This document shows, piece by piece, positions 17,112 through 24,685 of a stretch of DNA of 64,000 bases. Location of the stretch: positions 3,067,501-3,131,500 of the forward strand of contig CP116227.1 in assembly GCA_038184435.1 (NCBI GenBank). Direction: 5' to 3'. The position numbers and the translations under genes were made by a program. The stretch's first letter is position 1, and each line of letters starts with the position of its first letter. Source of the stretch: Nocardioides alkalitolerans (lineage in GTDB: Bacteria > Actinomycetota > Actinomycetes > Propionibacteriales > Nocardioidaceae). The notes under the pieces were generated by a model that made no database searches, had not been told where the DNA came from, and saw only the letters and a program-made list of their open reading frames with translations.

Positions 17112-17223
17112 GTGTAACGCGGTGTCCGGGCTACTCCACACGTGGTCGACCACCACACAAGTAGCACCTACACCGCACAAGTGGTCCTAGGGCTTCCACG
17201 GACGCTCGGACACCGCGTTACAC
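17112..17223. repeat. 112-bp intergenic element with 17-bp perfect terminal inverted repeats (copy 1)
   Basis: GTGTAACGCGGTGTCCG at 17112-17128 is repeated exactly in inverse at 17207-17223. Inside lies a perfect 12-bp palindrome GTGGTCGACCAC (17142-17153). Bases 17112-17182, read in reverse, match 36443-36513 at 61 of 71 positions. There is no coding potential. It looks like a small non-autonomous mobile or palindromic repeat between nhaA and the IclR gene, 39 bases from the latter's start. Confidence 0.75.
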
Positions 17224-17262
17224 GACGAGCCGCCACCCCCACCCCCGCGAGATGATCGCGGC

Positions 17263-18021
17263 GTGAGCCAGGTCCCCGCCGCGACGCGCACCCTCAAGGT
17301 GCTGCGCTTCCTCGCCGAGCAGCCCGGCCCCGTGCCGCTCGACCGCATCGCCCGGGCGTGCGACCTCCCGCGGAGCACGGCGTACCACCTCCTCGGCGCC
17401 ATGGTCGCCGAGGGCTTCGTGGTGCACCTGGCCGACGAGCGGCGCTACGGCCTCGGGGTCGCGGCGTTCGAGGTCGGCAGCGGCTACGTGCGGCAGGGCG
17501 CGCTCGCCCGGATCGCCCGCCGCCCTCTCGCCTCCCTCGTCGACGAGGTCGGGCAGAGCGCGCACCTGGCGGTCGCGCACGGGCGGGACGTGCTGTACGT
17601 CGTGGAGGAGCGCGCCCCAGGCCGACCGCCGCTCGTAACGGACGTCGGCGTGCGGCTGCCGGCCCACCTCACGGCCAGCGGTCGCGCGATCCTCGCGGCC
17701 CTGCCGGCCGCCCAGGTGCGGGCCCTCTTCCCCGACCGGGAGGCCTTCGTCGACCGGCACGGCACCGGCCCCCGCACGCTGACGGCGCTGCGGGAGGTGC
17801 TGAGCGCGACGCGTCGCCGCGGGTGGGCCGAGGAGGACGGCGAGGTCACGCCCGGCCTGGCCAGCGTGGCCGCGCCCGTGCTCGACCACAACGACCACCC
17901 CGTCGCGGGCCTCGCCGTGACCTACCCGACGGAGCCGGGGCCCTCCCCCGTCGCAGACCCCGCGGCGTTGGCGGCGGCGGTGCGCCGTACGGCTGCCCTG
18001 CTCACCCGCCGCCTGCGCTGA
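17263..18021 (+). CDS. IclR family transcriptional regulator
   Basis: The 252-residue protein has an N-terminal winged helix (residues 3-65, with RACDLPRSTAYHLLGAMV as the recognition region). A GAF-like effector domain (about 80-250) follows, with the family motifs GRAILAALP and a RRGWAEEDGEVTPGLASVAAPV-type stretch. Such proteins often control catabolism of aromatic or organic acids. No catabolic operon adjoins; the partner on the right is a convergent PhzF gene 3 bases away. The GTG at 17263 has no strong ribosome site. The target is unknown. Confidence 0.88.
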   Translation: MSQVPAATRTLKVLRFLAEQPGPVPLDRIARACDLPRSTAYHLLGAMVAEGFVVHLADERRYGLGVAAFEVGSGYVRQGALARIARRPLASLVDEVGQSAHLAVAHGRDVLYVVEERAPGRPPLVTDVGVRLPAHLTASGRAILAALPAAQVRALFPDREAFVDRHGTGPRTLTALREVLSATRRRGWAEEDGEVTPGLASVAAPVLDHNDHPVAGLAVTYPTEPGPSPVADPAALAAAVRRTAALLTRRLR

Positions 18022-18024
18022 CGC

Positions 18025-18888
18025 TCAGAGCTCGGCGTCGCCCGTCAGCACCGTCGTCGTCACGCCCCCGACCCAGGTGCGGCCGTCGTCGGCCGTGGTG
18101 ACCGTGACGCGGCCGTCGCGGCCGACGGCGGTGCCCTGGCGGGCGACGTACGACGCGGGCAGCACTCCGCTCGCCGTGAGCCACAGGGCGAGCCCGGCGT
18201 TGAGCGACCCGGTCACGGGGTCCTCCGGAACGCCGAGCCCGGGCACGAACGCGCGGACCTCGACGTCGGCGCCCAGGGCCTCCCGATCGGCGTCCGTGTG
18301 GGGGCCGACGACGCCCACCTTGAGGTCGCCCATCACCGCGAGGTCGGGGCGGATCGCGAGGACCGTGGCGGCGCTGTCGACCCGGAGGCCCACCCAGCCC
18401 GGTCCGTTGTCGACCCAGGCGGCGTCGACCACCTGCTCCGGAGCGACACCGAGGGCGGCCGTGGCCTGCTCGCGCACGTCCGACGCCACGTCGCCCGACC
18501 GGAGCAGCGGCGGGGCCGCGAAGGCGAGGGGGCCGGCGTCGCGGCTTACCTCCACGAGCCCCACCCCGCACTCCTGCACCACGACGTCGTCCCGCGCGGG
18601 TTCACCGCCGGCCTCGAGCCAGGCGTGGGCGCTGCCGAGCGTGGGGTGGCCGGCGAACGGCAGCTCGCCGCCCGGGGTGAAGATGCGCAGCCGGTAGTCC
18701 GCCCCCGCCGCCCGCCCCTCGTCGGTCGGGGCGAGCAGGAAGGTGGTCTCGGAGAGGTTGGTCCAGCGGGCGAACGCCGCCATCCGGTCCTGGTCGAGCC
18801 CGTCGGCGTCGTGCACGACCGCGACGGGGTTGCCGGTCAGGGGACCGGGCGCGAAGACGTCGACCTGGCGGAAGGAGAAGCGCGTCAC
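18025..18888 (-). CDS. PhzF family isomerase/epimerase-like protein
   Basis: The 287-residue protein has the two-lobed diaminopimelate-epimerase-like fold of PhzF. The catalytic glutamate lies in NLSETTFLL near residue 47, with FTPGGELPFAGHPTLG and a C-lobe EDPVTGSLNAGLA motif. PhzF proper isomerises dihydrohydroxyanthranilate in phenazine synthesis. No other phenazine gene is present, so this is one of the common PhzF-like proteins of unknown substrate. It is transcribed leftwards from the gene-free region and converges with the IclR gene. The ATG at 18888 begins directly at the first strand. Confidence 0.88.
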   Translation of the reverse strand: MTRFSFRQVDVFAPGPLTGNPVAVVHDADGLDQDRMAAFARWTNLSETTFLLAPTDEGRAAGADYRLRIFTPGGELPFAGHPTLGSAHAWLEAGGEPARDDVVVQECGVGLVEVSRDAGPLAFAAPPLLRSGDVASDVREQATAALGVAPEQVVDAAWVDNGPGWVGLRVDSAATVLAIRPDLAVMGDLKVGVVGPHTDADREALGADVEVRAFVPGLGVPEDPVTGSLNAGLALWLTASGVLPASYVARQGTAVGRDGRVTVTTADDGRTWVGGVTTTVLTGDAEL

Positions 18889-18954
18889 GCGGCCACCGTA
18901 CGGCGCGGGTGCGAGCGGGGCGGGCGGGGTCGGGACCGGCCGGCGCCGACCCGC

Positions 18955-19014
18955 GAAATGTGCGCCTGGGGCAGTCCACGTCGCCCGGGAGCTGTCGTAG
19001 GCGCACTCTTCCGG
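18955..19014 (+). repeat. 60-bp repeat, left arm (forms its own hairpin)
   Basis: It matches the reverse complement of 19302-19361 at 47 of 60 positions without gaps. Within it GTGCGCCT (18960-18967) pairs perfectly with AGGCGCAC (18999-19006). The partner copy keeps a stem in the same place with some compensating changes, which suggests selection on structure. Confidence 0.7.
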
Positions 19015-19301
19015 CCGCTGCTAGGCGCGGGGCCTCAGGGTTCGGGCGAGGTCGCCCCCGCGAAGCTGGAGGCCACGGCCGGAAAGGGGCACGGACGCCA
19101 GCCGACCGCCGCCAGAGCCTGTCGTTCGTGGCCCTTTCCACGACAGGCCTGCATCGACGGTACGGCGCAGGTGCGGCGTAGGTGCGAGGCAGGTGCGAGG
19201 CAGGACCGGCCGAGCCCGAGCCTGCGGAGGATGCGACCCACCCGGTGCTCCCGATCGTCCGACGGGACCGCCGAGGGGACCTCCGCTCGTCCCCGGGGCC
19301 A

Positions 19302-19361
19302 CCGGAACTGTTCACCTGCGACGGCTCCCGGTCGCTGCGAACTGCCGCAGGCGCCCATTTC
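19302..19361 (-). repeat. 60-bp repeat, right arm (inverted copy)
   Basis: Inverted partner of 18955-19014. Read on the minus strand its stem runs over repeat positions 9-18 and 40-49. Two differences from the left copy (repeat positions 15 and 44) turn a mismatch and a G-T pair into Watson-Crick pairs, while positions 7 and 8 lose outer pairs. Confidence 0.7.
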
Positions 19362-19420
19362 TCTGCCCCGCCCAGCCAGCCCAGCCCAACCCAACCCAAC
19401 CCAGCCCGGCCGACATGAAG

Positions 19421-19458
19421 ACCGCCGCCGGCCGGGGTCAGGCCCGGCCGGCGGCGGT
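19421..19458 (-). terminator. Strong hairpin terminator after the M23 peptidase gene
   Basis: A perfect 16-bp stem (19421-19436 with 19443-19458) has a 6-base loop and begins 12 bases past the peptidase stop. There is no marked T-run, as is usual for actinobacterial terminators. Confidence 0.8.
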
Positions 19459-19470
19459 GTCGGAGGGAGG

Positions 19471-20421
19471 TCAGCCCACGCAGCCCGACGTCGGCAGCGA
19501 GGCCGGGTCGGGGGGCGCGACGCCGTCGTACAGCGCCGTCGCCAGCGCCTGGGGGCAGCGGAGCGAGCCGCCGACGGTCACCTGGAAGTGCAGGTGGGGG
19601 CCGGTCGAGTTGCCGGTGTTGCCCGTGCGACCGAGCAGGTCACCGGCGTTGACGGTGCGGGTGCCGGAGAAGGCGTGGCTGGAGAAGTGGCAGTAGAGGT
19701 AGGTCGCCCCACCGGCCGTCAGGCTCACGCCGTTGCCGCAGCGGTCGTTGTAGGTGGCCGTGGCGGTGCCGCCGGTGACGGCGTAGGCCGGGGTCCCCGT
19801 CGGCGTCGGCAGGTCGAGCGCCGGGTAGGTGTGGTGGGGGTCGTCGTAGTAGCCGCGGCCGAGGGTCTCCCGCGGGATGAGCGGCGACCAGCCGGCGGTG
19901 CCGCCCCCGCCGCCCGAGCCGGCGAGCGCCTCCCAGGTGGCCGGGCCGACGATGCCGTCGACCGCGAGGCCGCGCGCGGACTGGAAGCTGCGCACGGCTC
20001 CGGCGGTACCGGGCCCGAAGGCGCCGTCGACGCCGATGCCGGCGCCGTGCTTGTTGAGCAGGGTCTGGGCGGCGGACACGGCGGAGCCGTTGTCGCCCTC
20101 GCGCACGGTGACGACGAGCGCGCCCCAGGTCTGCGCGCCGACGATGCCGTCCGCGGCCAGGCCGGCGCCGCCCTGGAACGCGCGCACCGAGCTCGCGGTG
20201 CCCGGACCGAAGGCGCCGTCGGCGTCGGTCGCGTGCCCGCGAGCGGTGAGCAGGTGCTGCACCGCGGCCACGTCGGGTCCGCTGGAGCCCTGCTGCAGCA
20301 CGGGCCAGGCGGCCTGGGCGGGTGACGCGGTCGCCACGAGCGACAGGCCGAGCGCCGCGGCGAGCGCCACGAGCACGCCGGCCAGGCGGCGGAGCGGTGG
20401 ATGGGTGGGGCGGTCGTGCAT
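19471..20421 (-). CDS. Secreted M23 peptidase with two peptidoglycan-binding domains
   Basis: The 316-residue protein has a signal peptide (residues 1-38, ending ASPAQA). Two PG_binding_1 domains follow (about 40-105 and 110-175), each ending in a DGIVG(A/P)xTWxAL motif, then a Gly-rich linker and an M23 endopeptidase domain (about 195-310). The zinc motif HLHF is present in GPHLHFQV. The first zinc site reads HHTYPALD instead of HxGxD, with histidines one turn earlier, a variant whose activity I cannot judge. The ATG at 20421 has GGGAGGA upstream; the frame stays open further upstream but without a signal peptide. It probably cuts cell-wall cross-bridges. Confidence 0.9.
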   Translation of the reverse strand: MHDRPTHPPLRRLAGVLVALAAALGLSLVATASPAQAAWPVLQQGSSGPDVAAVQHLLTARGHATDADGAFGPGTASSVRAFQGGAGLAADGIVGAQTWGALVVTVREGDNGSAVSAAQTLLNKHGAGIGVDGAFGPGTAGAVRSFQSARGLAVDGIVGPATWEALAGSGGGGGTAGWSPLIPRETLGRGYYDDPHHTYPALDLPTPTGTPAYAVTGGTATATYNDRCGNGVSLTAGGATYLYCHFSSHAFSGTRTVNAGDLLGRTGNTGNSTGPHLHFQVTVGGSLRCPQALATALYDGVAPPDPASLPTSGCVG

Positions 20422-20606
20422 GACGGGTCCTCCCGAGAACGTCGCGGCCCGACGCCCGAGTGCGTCGGCCCTCGCGCCTTCACCCTCGCCGTACCGGACC
20501 CCTCCTCGCAAGGTCGCCTCCCCCACGACGGAACCTTCCGACGCGCCGGGAGTGACCTCGATCACCCTCGATCGTTGCACCCCGCAACCGCCCCAGGAGG
20601 TCACCC

Positions 20607-23270
20607 GTGCGCCCTGCCCCCACGGACCAGCGCAGCGCCCGGCTGCACGTCCTCCTCGCGCTCGTCACCGCGGTCGTGACCGCGGCGGCGCTGCTGAACG
20701 GCCCCCGCCTCCTCGGGGGTGAGGCGGGGGTCGGGGACAGCACGGCCGCACCGGCCGACCGCACCGGCGGCGCGATCCACGACCTGGCCGACCAGTCGGA
20801 GGCGTACGCCGCGGGGCTCGGCACCACGGACGTCGAGGGCGTCCACACCCACGCGGACGGCAGCTCCCACGACCACGCCGACCCCGCCACCCGCAACGAC
20901 GTGTCCCGCAGCGGCGAGGCCGCCACCGACCCCACGACGCCCGAGCGGGCGGCCGCGAACCGCGCGGGGGTCGAGGAGGGCCGTGCGGCACCCGAGCCCG
21001 CGACCACCACCGTCGACCTCGAGCGCCCGCGACTCCCCGTGCCGGAGGACGTCTGGGCGATGGCCCGCGGGTGCTACACGCTCCAGGCACCGGACGGCCG
21101 GTACGTCGTCACGGGGACGTCCCGCGGCACGGGGGTGTCCGCTGGCACGACGCGGGCGAGCGACGCGACGCCGTTCCGGTTCCAGGCCACCGACCTGGGC
21201 GTCTACCTCCTCTACACGCTCGACGAGCGCTTCGCCGCGGCCGCGACGAACGGCGGGGTGCGCATCGCCGACGCCCCGTCGCAGCAGGCGGAGTGGGTGG
21301 CCGAGCGCGGCACCGACGGGCGGTTCACCTTCACCAACCTCGCGCTCGACCGGCGGCTGGCCGTCACGCCGACCGGCGCGTCGCTGACCGAGCCCGGGAC
21401 GCGCTTCGCGCTGCGGACGGCGACCGGGTGCGCGACGTACCCCGAGGCGGAGGTGAACGTCGACGGCGACCCGCTGGCCGGGGTGACGCCCTACCAGGAG
21501 GTGCGGGGCTACATCGACGCCCACACCCACGGGATGGCGTTCGAGTTCCTCGGCGGTGCGGCGCACTGCGGGCGACCGTGGCACCGCTACGGGATCGCGT
21601 ACGCGACCCGCGACTGCCCCGACCACGAGGCGACGCTCGGTATCGCGACCCCGCTCGAGACCGTGCTGAGCGGCCGACCGACGCATGACACCACCGGCTG
21701 GCCGACCTACCGCGACTTCCCGGCGCCCGACTCGCTCACCCACGGCGGCACCTACATGACGTGGATGGAGCGCAACTGGCGCGGCGGGCAGCGCGTCCTC
21801 GTCAACCTGCTGGTGGAGAACGGCCAGCTGTGCGAGATCTACCCGATCCGCAAGCCCGGCTACAACTGCGACGACATGGACACCATCCGCCGCCAGGCCC
21901 AGCGGATGGTCGAGTTCGAGCGCTACGTCGACGCGCAGCACGGCGGCCCCGGACGCGGCTGGTACCGCATCGTGCGCACCCCCGCCGAGGCACGCGCCGT
22001 CATCAACGGCGGCCGCCTCGCCGTCGTCATGGGCATCGAGACGTCCGTGCCGTTCGGCTGCTCCATGACCCTCGACGTGCCCCACTGCGACACCGCGGCG
22101 ATCGACGCGCAGCTCGACGAGATGTATGCGCTGGGCGTGCGCCAGATGGAGATCGTCAACAAGTTCGACAACGCGCTCTCGGGCGTCGCGGGCGACGAGG
22201 GCGCGATCGGCGTCGCGGTCAACCTCGGCAACTTCCTCGAGACCGGCACGTTCTGGAACATGGAGCACTGCGAGCCCGCCGACGGCGAGTCCGCGGACCG
22301 CACGCAGTCGACGGCCCTCCCGCCCCAGGCGGACGGCCCCCAGCAGGACGCCATCTTCGGCGCCGTGCTCGAGGCCAGCGGCCTGCTCAGCCTCCCGGCC
22401 CTGCCGATCTATCCCAGCCCGCTGCACTGCAACCGGCGGGGGCTCACCGACCTCGGCGCGCACCTCGTGGACGCCATGGCCGACCGCGGGATGCTCATCG
22501 ACCCCGACCACATGTCCGTCGTGGGCCGGTCCGCGCTGCTCGACCAGCTCGAGGCCCGCGCCTACCCCGGGGTGATCTCGAGCCACTCCTGGTCGACGCC
22601 CGACGCGTACCCGCGCATCTACGCCCTCGGGGGCTTCGTCGCGCCGTACGCCGGCGACTCCGTCGGCTTCTACGAGAAGTGGCAGCGGCACCTGGGCTGG
22701 GCGGACCCGCGCTACTACTTCGGCTTCGGGTACGGCGCGGACATCAACGGCCTCGGCGCCCAGGGCAACCCGCGCGGCGCGGACGTCGACAACCCGGTGA
22801 CGTACCCCTTCGCCGGCTTCGGCGGCACCGTCGTCGACCAGCAGGTCTCGGGCGAGCGGGTGTACGACCTCAACGTGGACGGCGTCGCGCACTACGGGCT
22901 CTACCCCGACTGGATCGAGGACCTGCGGCTCGTCGCGACCGCGGACGCCGGCCCCGACCAGGCCGCGGCGCTGCTGGAGGACATGGCCCGCGGCCCGGAG
23001 GCCTACCTGCAGACGTGGGAGCGGGCGACCGGCATCGCGCCCGACTCCTGCCGCAACCCCGAGCTGCGCCTCAGCGTGCCCGAGCTGCTCAACGTCGCGC
23101 ACCGCGGCGCGTCCACGCAGCAGGTGCTGGAGGGGGCCGGGCAGCCCTACCTGCGGCCCGGCCGCACCTTCGTCTACTGCACCGAGCCCGTCCGCGGCCT
23201 CGACCGCGTGCGGGTCACGTTCGGCCCCGACGGGCGCGTGGTGGCGACCCAGCAGGTGCGGGAGTCCTGA
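20607..23270 (+). CDS. Large secreted M19-like metal hydrolase with beta-trefoil-like domain
   Basis: The 887-residue protein has a signal or anchor helix (residues 12-32). A disordered His-rich linker (VHTHADGSSHDHADP near 75-90) follows, then a fascin/ricin-like beta-trefoil segment (about 150-275). The large C-terminal TIM-barrel-like domain (about 295-860) carries metal-site motifs DAHTHG, MGIETSVPFGC, DPDHMS and VISSHSW. The spacing of the last two recalls membrane dipeptidases (M19), which cleave dipeptides with two zincs. The overall sequence is far from classical members and is sometimes labelled as a coagulation-factor-like domain protein. The GTG at 20607 has AGGAGG at 20595-20600. 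It diverges from the M23 gene. Confidence 0.75.
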   Translation: MRPAPTDQRSARLHVLLALVTAVVTAAALLNGPRLLGGEAGVGDSTAAPADRTGGAIHDLADQSEAYAAGLGTTDVEGVHTHADGSSHDHADPATRNDVSRSGEAATDPTTPERAAANRAGVEEGRAAPEPATTTVDLERPRLPVPEDVWAMARGCYTLQAPDGRYVVTGTSRGTGVSAGTTRASDATPFRFQATDLGVYLLYTLDERFAAAATNGGVRIADAPSQQAEWVAERGTDGRFTFTNLALDRRLAVTPTGASLTEPGTRFALRTATGCATYPEAEVNVDGDPLAGVTPYQEVRGYIDAHTHGMAFEFLGGAAHCGRPWHRYGIAYATRDCPDHEATLGIATPLETVLSGRPTHDTTGWPTYRDFPAPDSLTHGGTYMTWMERNWRGGQRVLVNLLVENGQLCEIYPIRKPGYNCDDMDTIRRQAQRMVEFERYVDAQHGGPGRGWYRIVRTPAEARAVINGGRLAVVMGIETSVPFGCSMTLDVPHCDTAAIDAQLDEMYALGVRQMEIVNKFDNALSGVAGDEGAIGVAVNLGNFLETGTFWNMEHCEPADGESADRTQSTALPPQADGPQQDAIFGAVLEASGLLSLPALPIYPSPLHCNRRGLTDLGAHLVDAMADRGMLIDPDHMSVVGRSALLDQLEARAYPGVISSHSWSTPDAYPRIYALGGFVAPYAGDSVGFYEKWQRHLGWADPRYYFGFGYGADINGLGAQGNPRGADVDNPVTYPFAGFGGTVVDQQVSGERVYDLNVDGVAHYGLYPDWIEDLRLVATADAGPDQAAALLEDMARGPEAYLQTWERATGIAPDSCRNPELRLSVPELLNVAHRGASTQQVLEGAGQPYLRPGRTFVYCTEPVRGLDRVRVTFGPDGRVVATQQVRES

Positions 23271-23393
23271 GCCCGCACCATCTTTCTGCAATGCACGAAC
23301 CTGGGGCAGGCACGGCCCCCCGCCGGGTCCCGCGGGCCCTTACGTTCATCCCCCCGTCGTCGAGATCCGACGACGCAGCAGGGAGGACGCACG

Positions 23394-24650
23394 ATGAGAT
23401 CTCGGGCAGGAGCAGCGGGCACGCTGCTCGTCATCGCCGCGATGGGCGCCGTCATGACCCCGGCCGGCGCCGCACCCGCGGAGGTCGTGCCGCTGGTGTC
23501 CGGCAGCACCGGAACCGGCACCGACGGGGACGTCCCCGCCGGCGCGACCGCCATGACGGACCCCACGTACGACGCGGAGGTCGTCGCCCTGATGGCCGCC
23601 ACCAGCGGTCGCTCGGTCGCGGCCCAGGAGCAACGTCTCGAGCGCCAGGCCGCCTCCAACACGACCCTCGCCGCGCTGCAGCGGGCCGGTCACGACTTCG
23701 ACGGCGCCTTCCTGGCCGACGACGGCCGCCTCGTCGTGCGGGCGACCCCCGGCACGAGCGACGCCCGCGCCGCCGCGGCGGCAGGCGCCACGGTCGCGCC
23801 CGCCCGGTTCGGCGAGGCCGAGCTCGTGGCCCTCGCCGACGAGCTGACCGCCCTCGACCCGGCCGGCGTCTCCACGGTGCAGGTCGACGTCGCCGGCGAC
23901 CGGCTGCTCGTCGGCACCGCGGGCGAGCTCTCGACGGAGGCGGCGGCGTTCCTCGCCGAGCACGACGAGGCCGTCGCCGCGGTCGACACGCCGGCGTACT
24001 CCACCAACGCCGCCACCGTGCGCGGCGGCGACGCCGTCTACGCACCGAACGGCGGCCGCTGCTCCGCCGGCTTCCCGGCGCGCGACCGGGCCGGGGCGCG
24101 CTACATGATCTGGGCCGGCCACTGCAACGAGGGGGGCGGCACGTTCACCTCGAGCGGCGAGCGCATCGGTACGTCGGCGGGCTCGGCCTTCACGAGCTAC
24201 GACGGCACCCCGGACCGTGACATCGGGGCCCTGCGGATCGACGCCGACGACACCGTCGTCACCCGGGTGAACCCCTACGGCACCTCGGGCTACAACCTTG
24301 ACGCGCCGCTGGGCGCCTCGCGTCCCGCCGTCGGCACGGAGCTGTGCAAGTCGGGCTCGACGACCGGCATCACCTGCGGACGGATCACCGCCTACGACGT
24401 GTCGGTCAACTACACCGACGCGCAGGGCCGCCAGGTGGCGCAGGTCAGCGGGCTCATGAGGACGACGGTCTGCACCCAGGGCGGCGACTCGGGCGGCGCC
24501 TACACCACGGGCGGGTACGCCGTCGGCCTCACCTCCGGCGGCCCCAGCACGCAGCGCTGCACCTACAACGGCGGGTTCGAGAGCGGGAAGTCCTCCCTCG
24601 TGCAGCCCGTCACCGACGCGCTGTCCTACTACGGGCTGACGTACGGCTGA
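23394..24650 (+). CDS. Secreted S1-family (streptogrisin-like) serine protease with propeptide
   Basis: The 418-residue precursor has a signal peptide (residues 1-26). A propeptide of about 180 residues follows with a repeated Ala-rich helical pattern, then a chymotrypsin-fold domain from about residue 205. The triad is visible as IWAGHC, DRDIGAL and GGDSGGA, and paired cysteines flank the active sites. The prodomain ends near AVDTPAYSTNAA, where maturation would occur. The ATG at 23394 follows AGGGAGGA. The specificity pocket cannot be judged with confidence. It lies in a run of envelope hydrolases and has its own promoter region of 123 bases. Confidence 0.92.
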   Translation: MRSRAGAAGTLLVIAAMGAVMTPAGAAPAEVVPLVSGSTGTGTDGDVPAGATAMTDPTYDAEVVALMAATSGRSVAAQEQRLERQAASNTTLAALQRAGHDFDGAFLADDGRLVVRATPGTSDARAAAAAGATVAPARFGEAELVALADELTALDPAGVSTVQVDVAGDRLLVGTAGELSTEAAAFLAEHDEAVAAVDTPAYSTNAATVRGGDAVYAPNGGRCSAGFPARDRAGARYMIWAGHCNEGGGTFTSSGERIGTSAGSAFTSYDGTPDRDIGALRIDADDTVVTRVNPYGTSGYNLDAPLGASRPAVGTELCKSGSTTGITCGRITAYDVSVNYTDAQGRQVAQVSGLMRTTVCTQGGDSGGAYTTGGYAVGLTSGGPSTQRCTYNGGFESGKSSLVQPVTDALSYYGLTYG

Positions 24651-24656
24651 CCCCGG

Positions 24657-24681
24657 CCGGCCCCGGTCGACGCCGGGCCGG
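24657..24681. terminator. Hairpin between convergent protease and sppA genes
   Basis: A GC stem of about 9 bp with one bulge (CCGGCC..CGG against CCGGGCCGG) and a 6-base loop fills the 35-base gap between the two stops. It probably acts in both directions. Confidence 0.5.
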
Positions 24682-24685
24682 GTCG

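Larger units (their letters stand above)
18889..19470. other. Gene-free 582-bp stretch rich in inverted repeats
   Basis: Short open frames here are Arg/Ser/Pro-rich on both strands, with no ribosome sites or homology I can recognise. The region holds several things: a 60-bp imperfect inverted repeat (18955-19014 and 19302-19361); a hairpin with arms at 19117-19125 and 19140-19148; an inverted near-repeat of GGAAAGGG (19081 and about 19132); a doubled 11-mer AGGTGCGAGGC near 19190; CCCAA-rich tandem repeats near 19380-19410; and a terminator at the right end. It may be a mobile-element remnant or encode a structured RNA. Confidence 0.55.

Noticed and set aside
17112..17223. CRISPR-like repeats
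   Set aside because: Only two copies 19 kb apart, no spacers and no cas genes in the window.
18025..18888. Phenazine biosynthesis locus suggested by PhzF
   Set aside because: No other phenazine gene is nearby; lone PhzF-like proteins are common and functionally diverse.
18900..19400. Several 80-120 codon frames in the gene-free region
   Set aside because: They lack ribosome sites, domains or normal codon-position bias, and inverted repeats explain the composition better.
20422..20606. c-di-AMP (ydaO-type) riboswitch before the M23 peptidase, as seen before many actinobacterial wall hydrolases
   Set aside because: The conserved ydaO sequence blocks are not visible in the leader on the minus strand.
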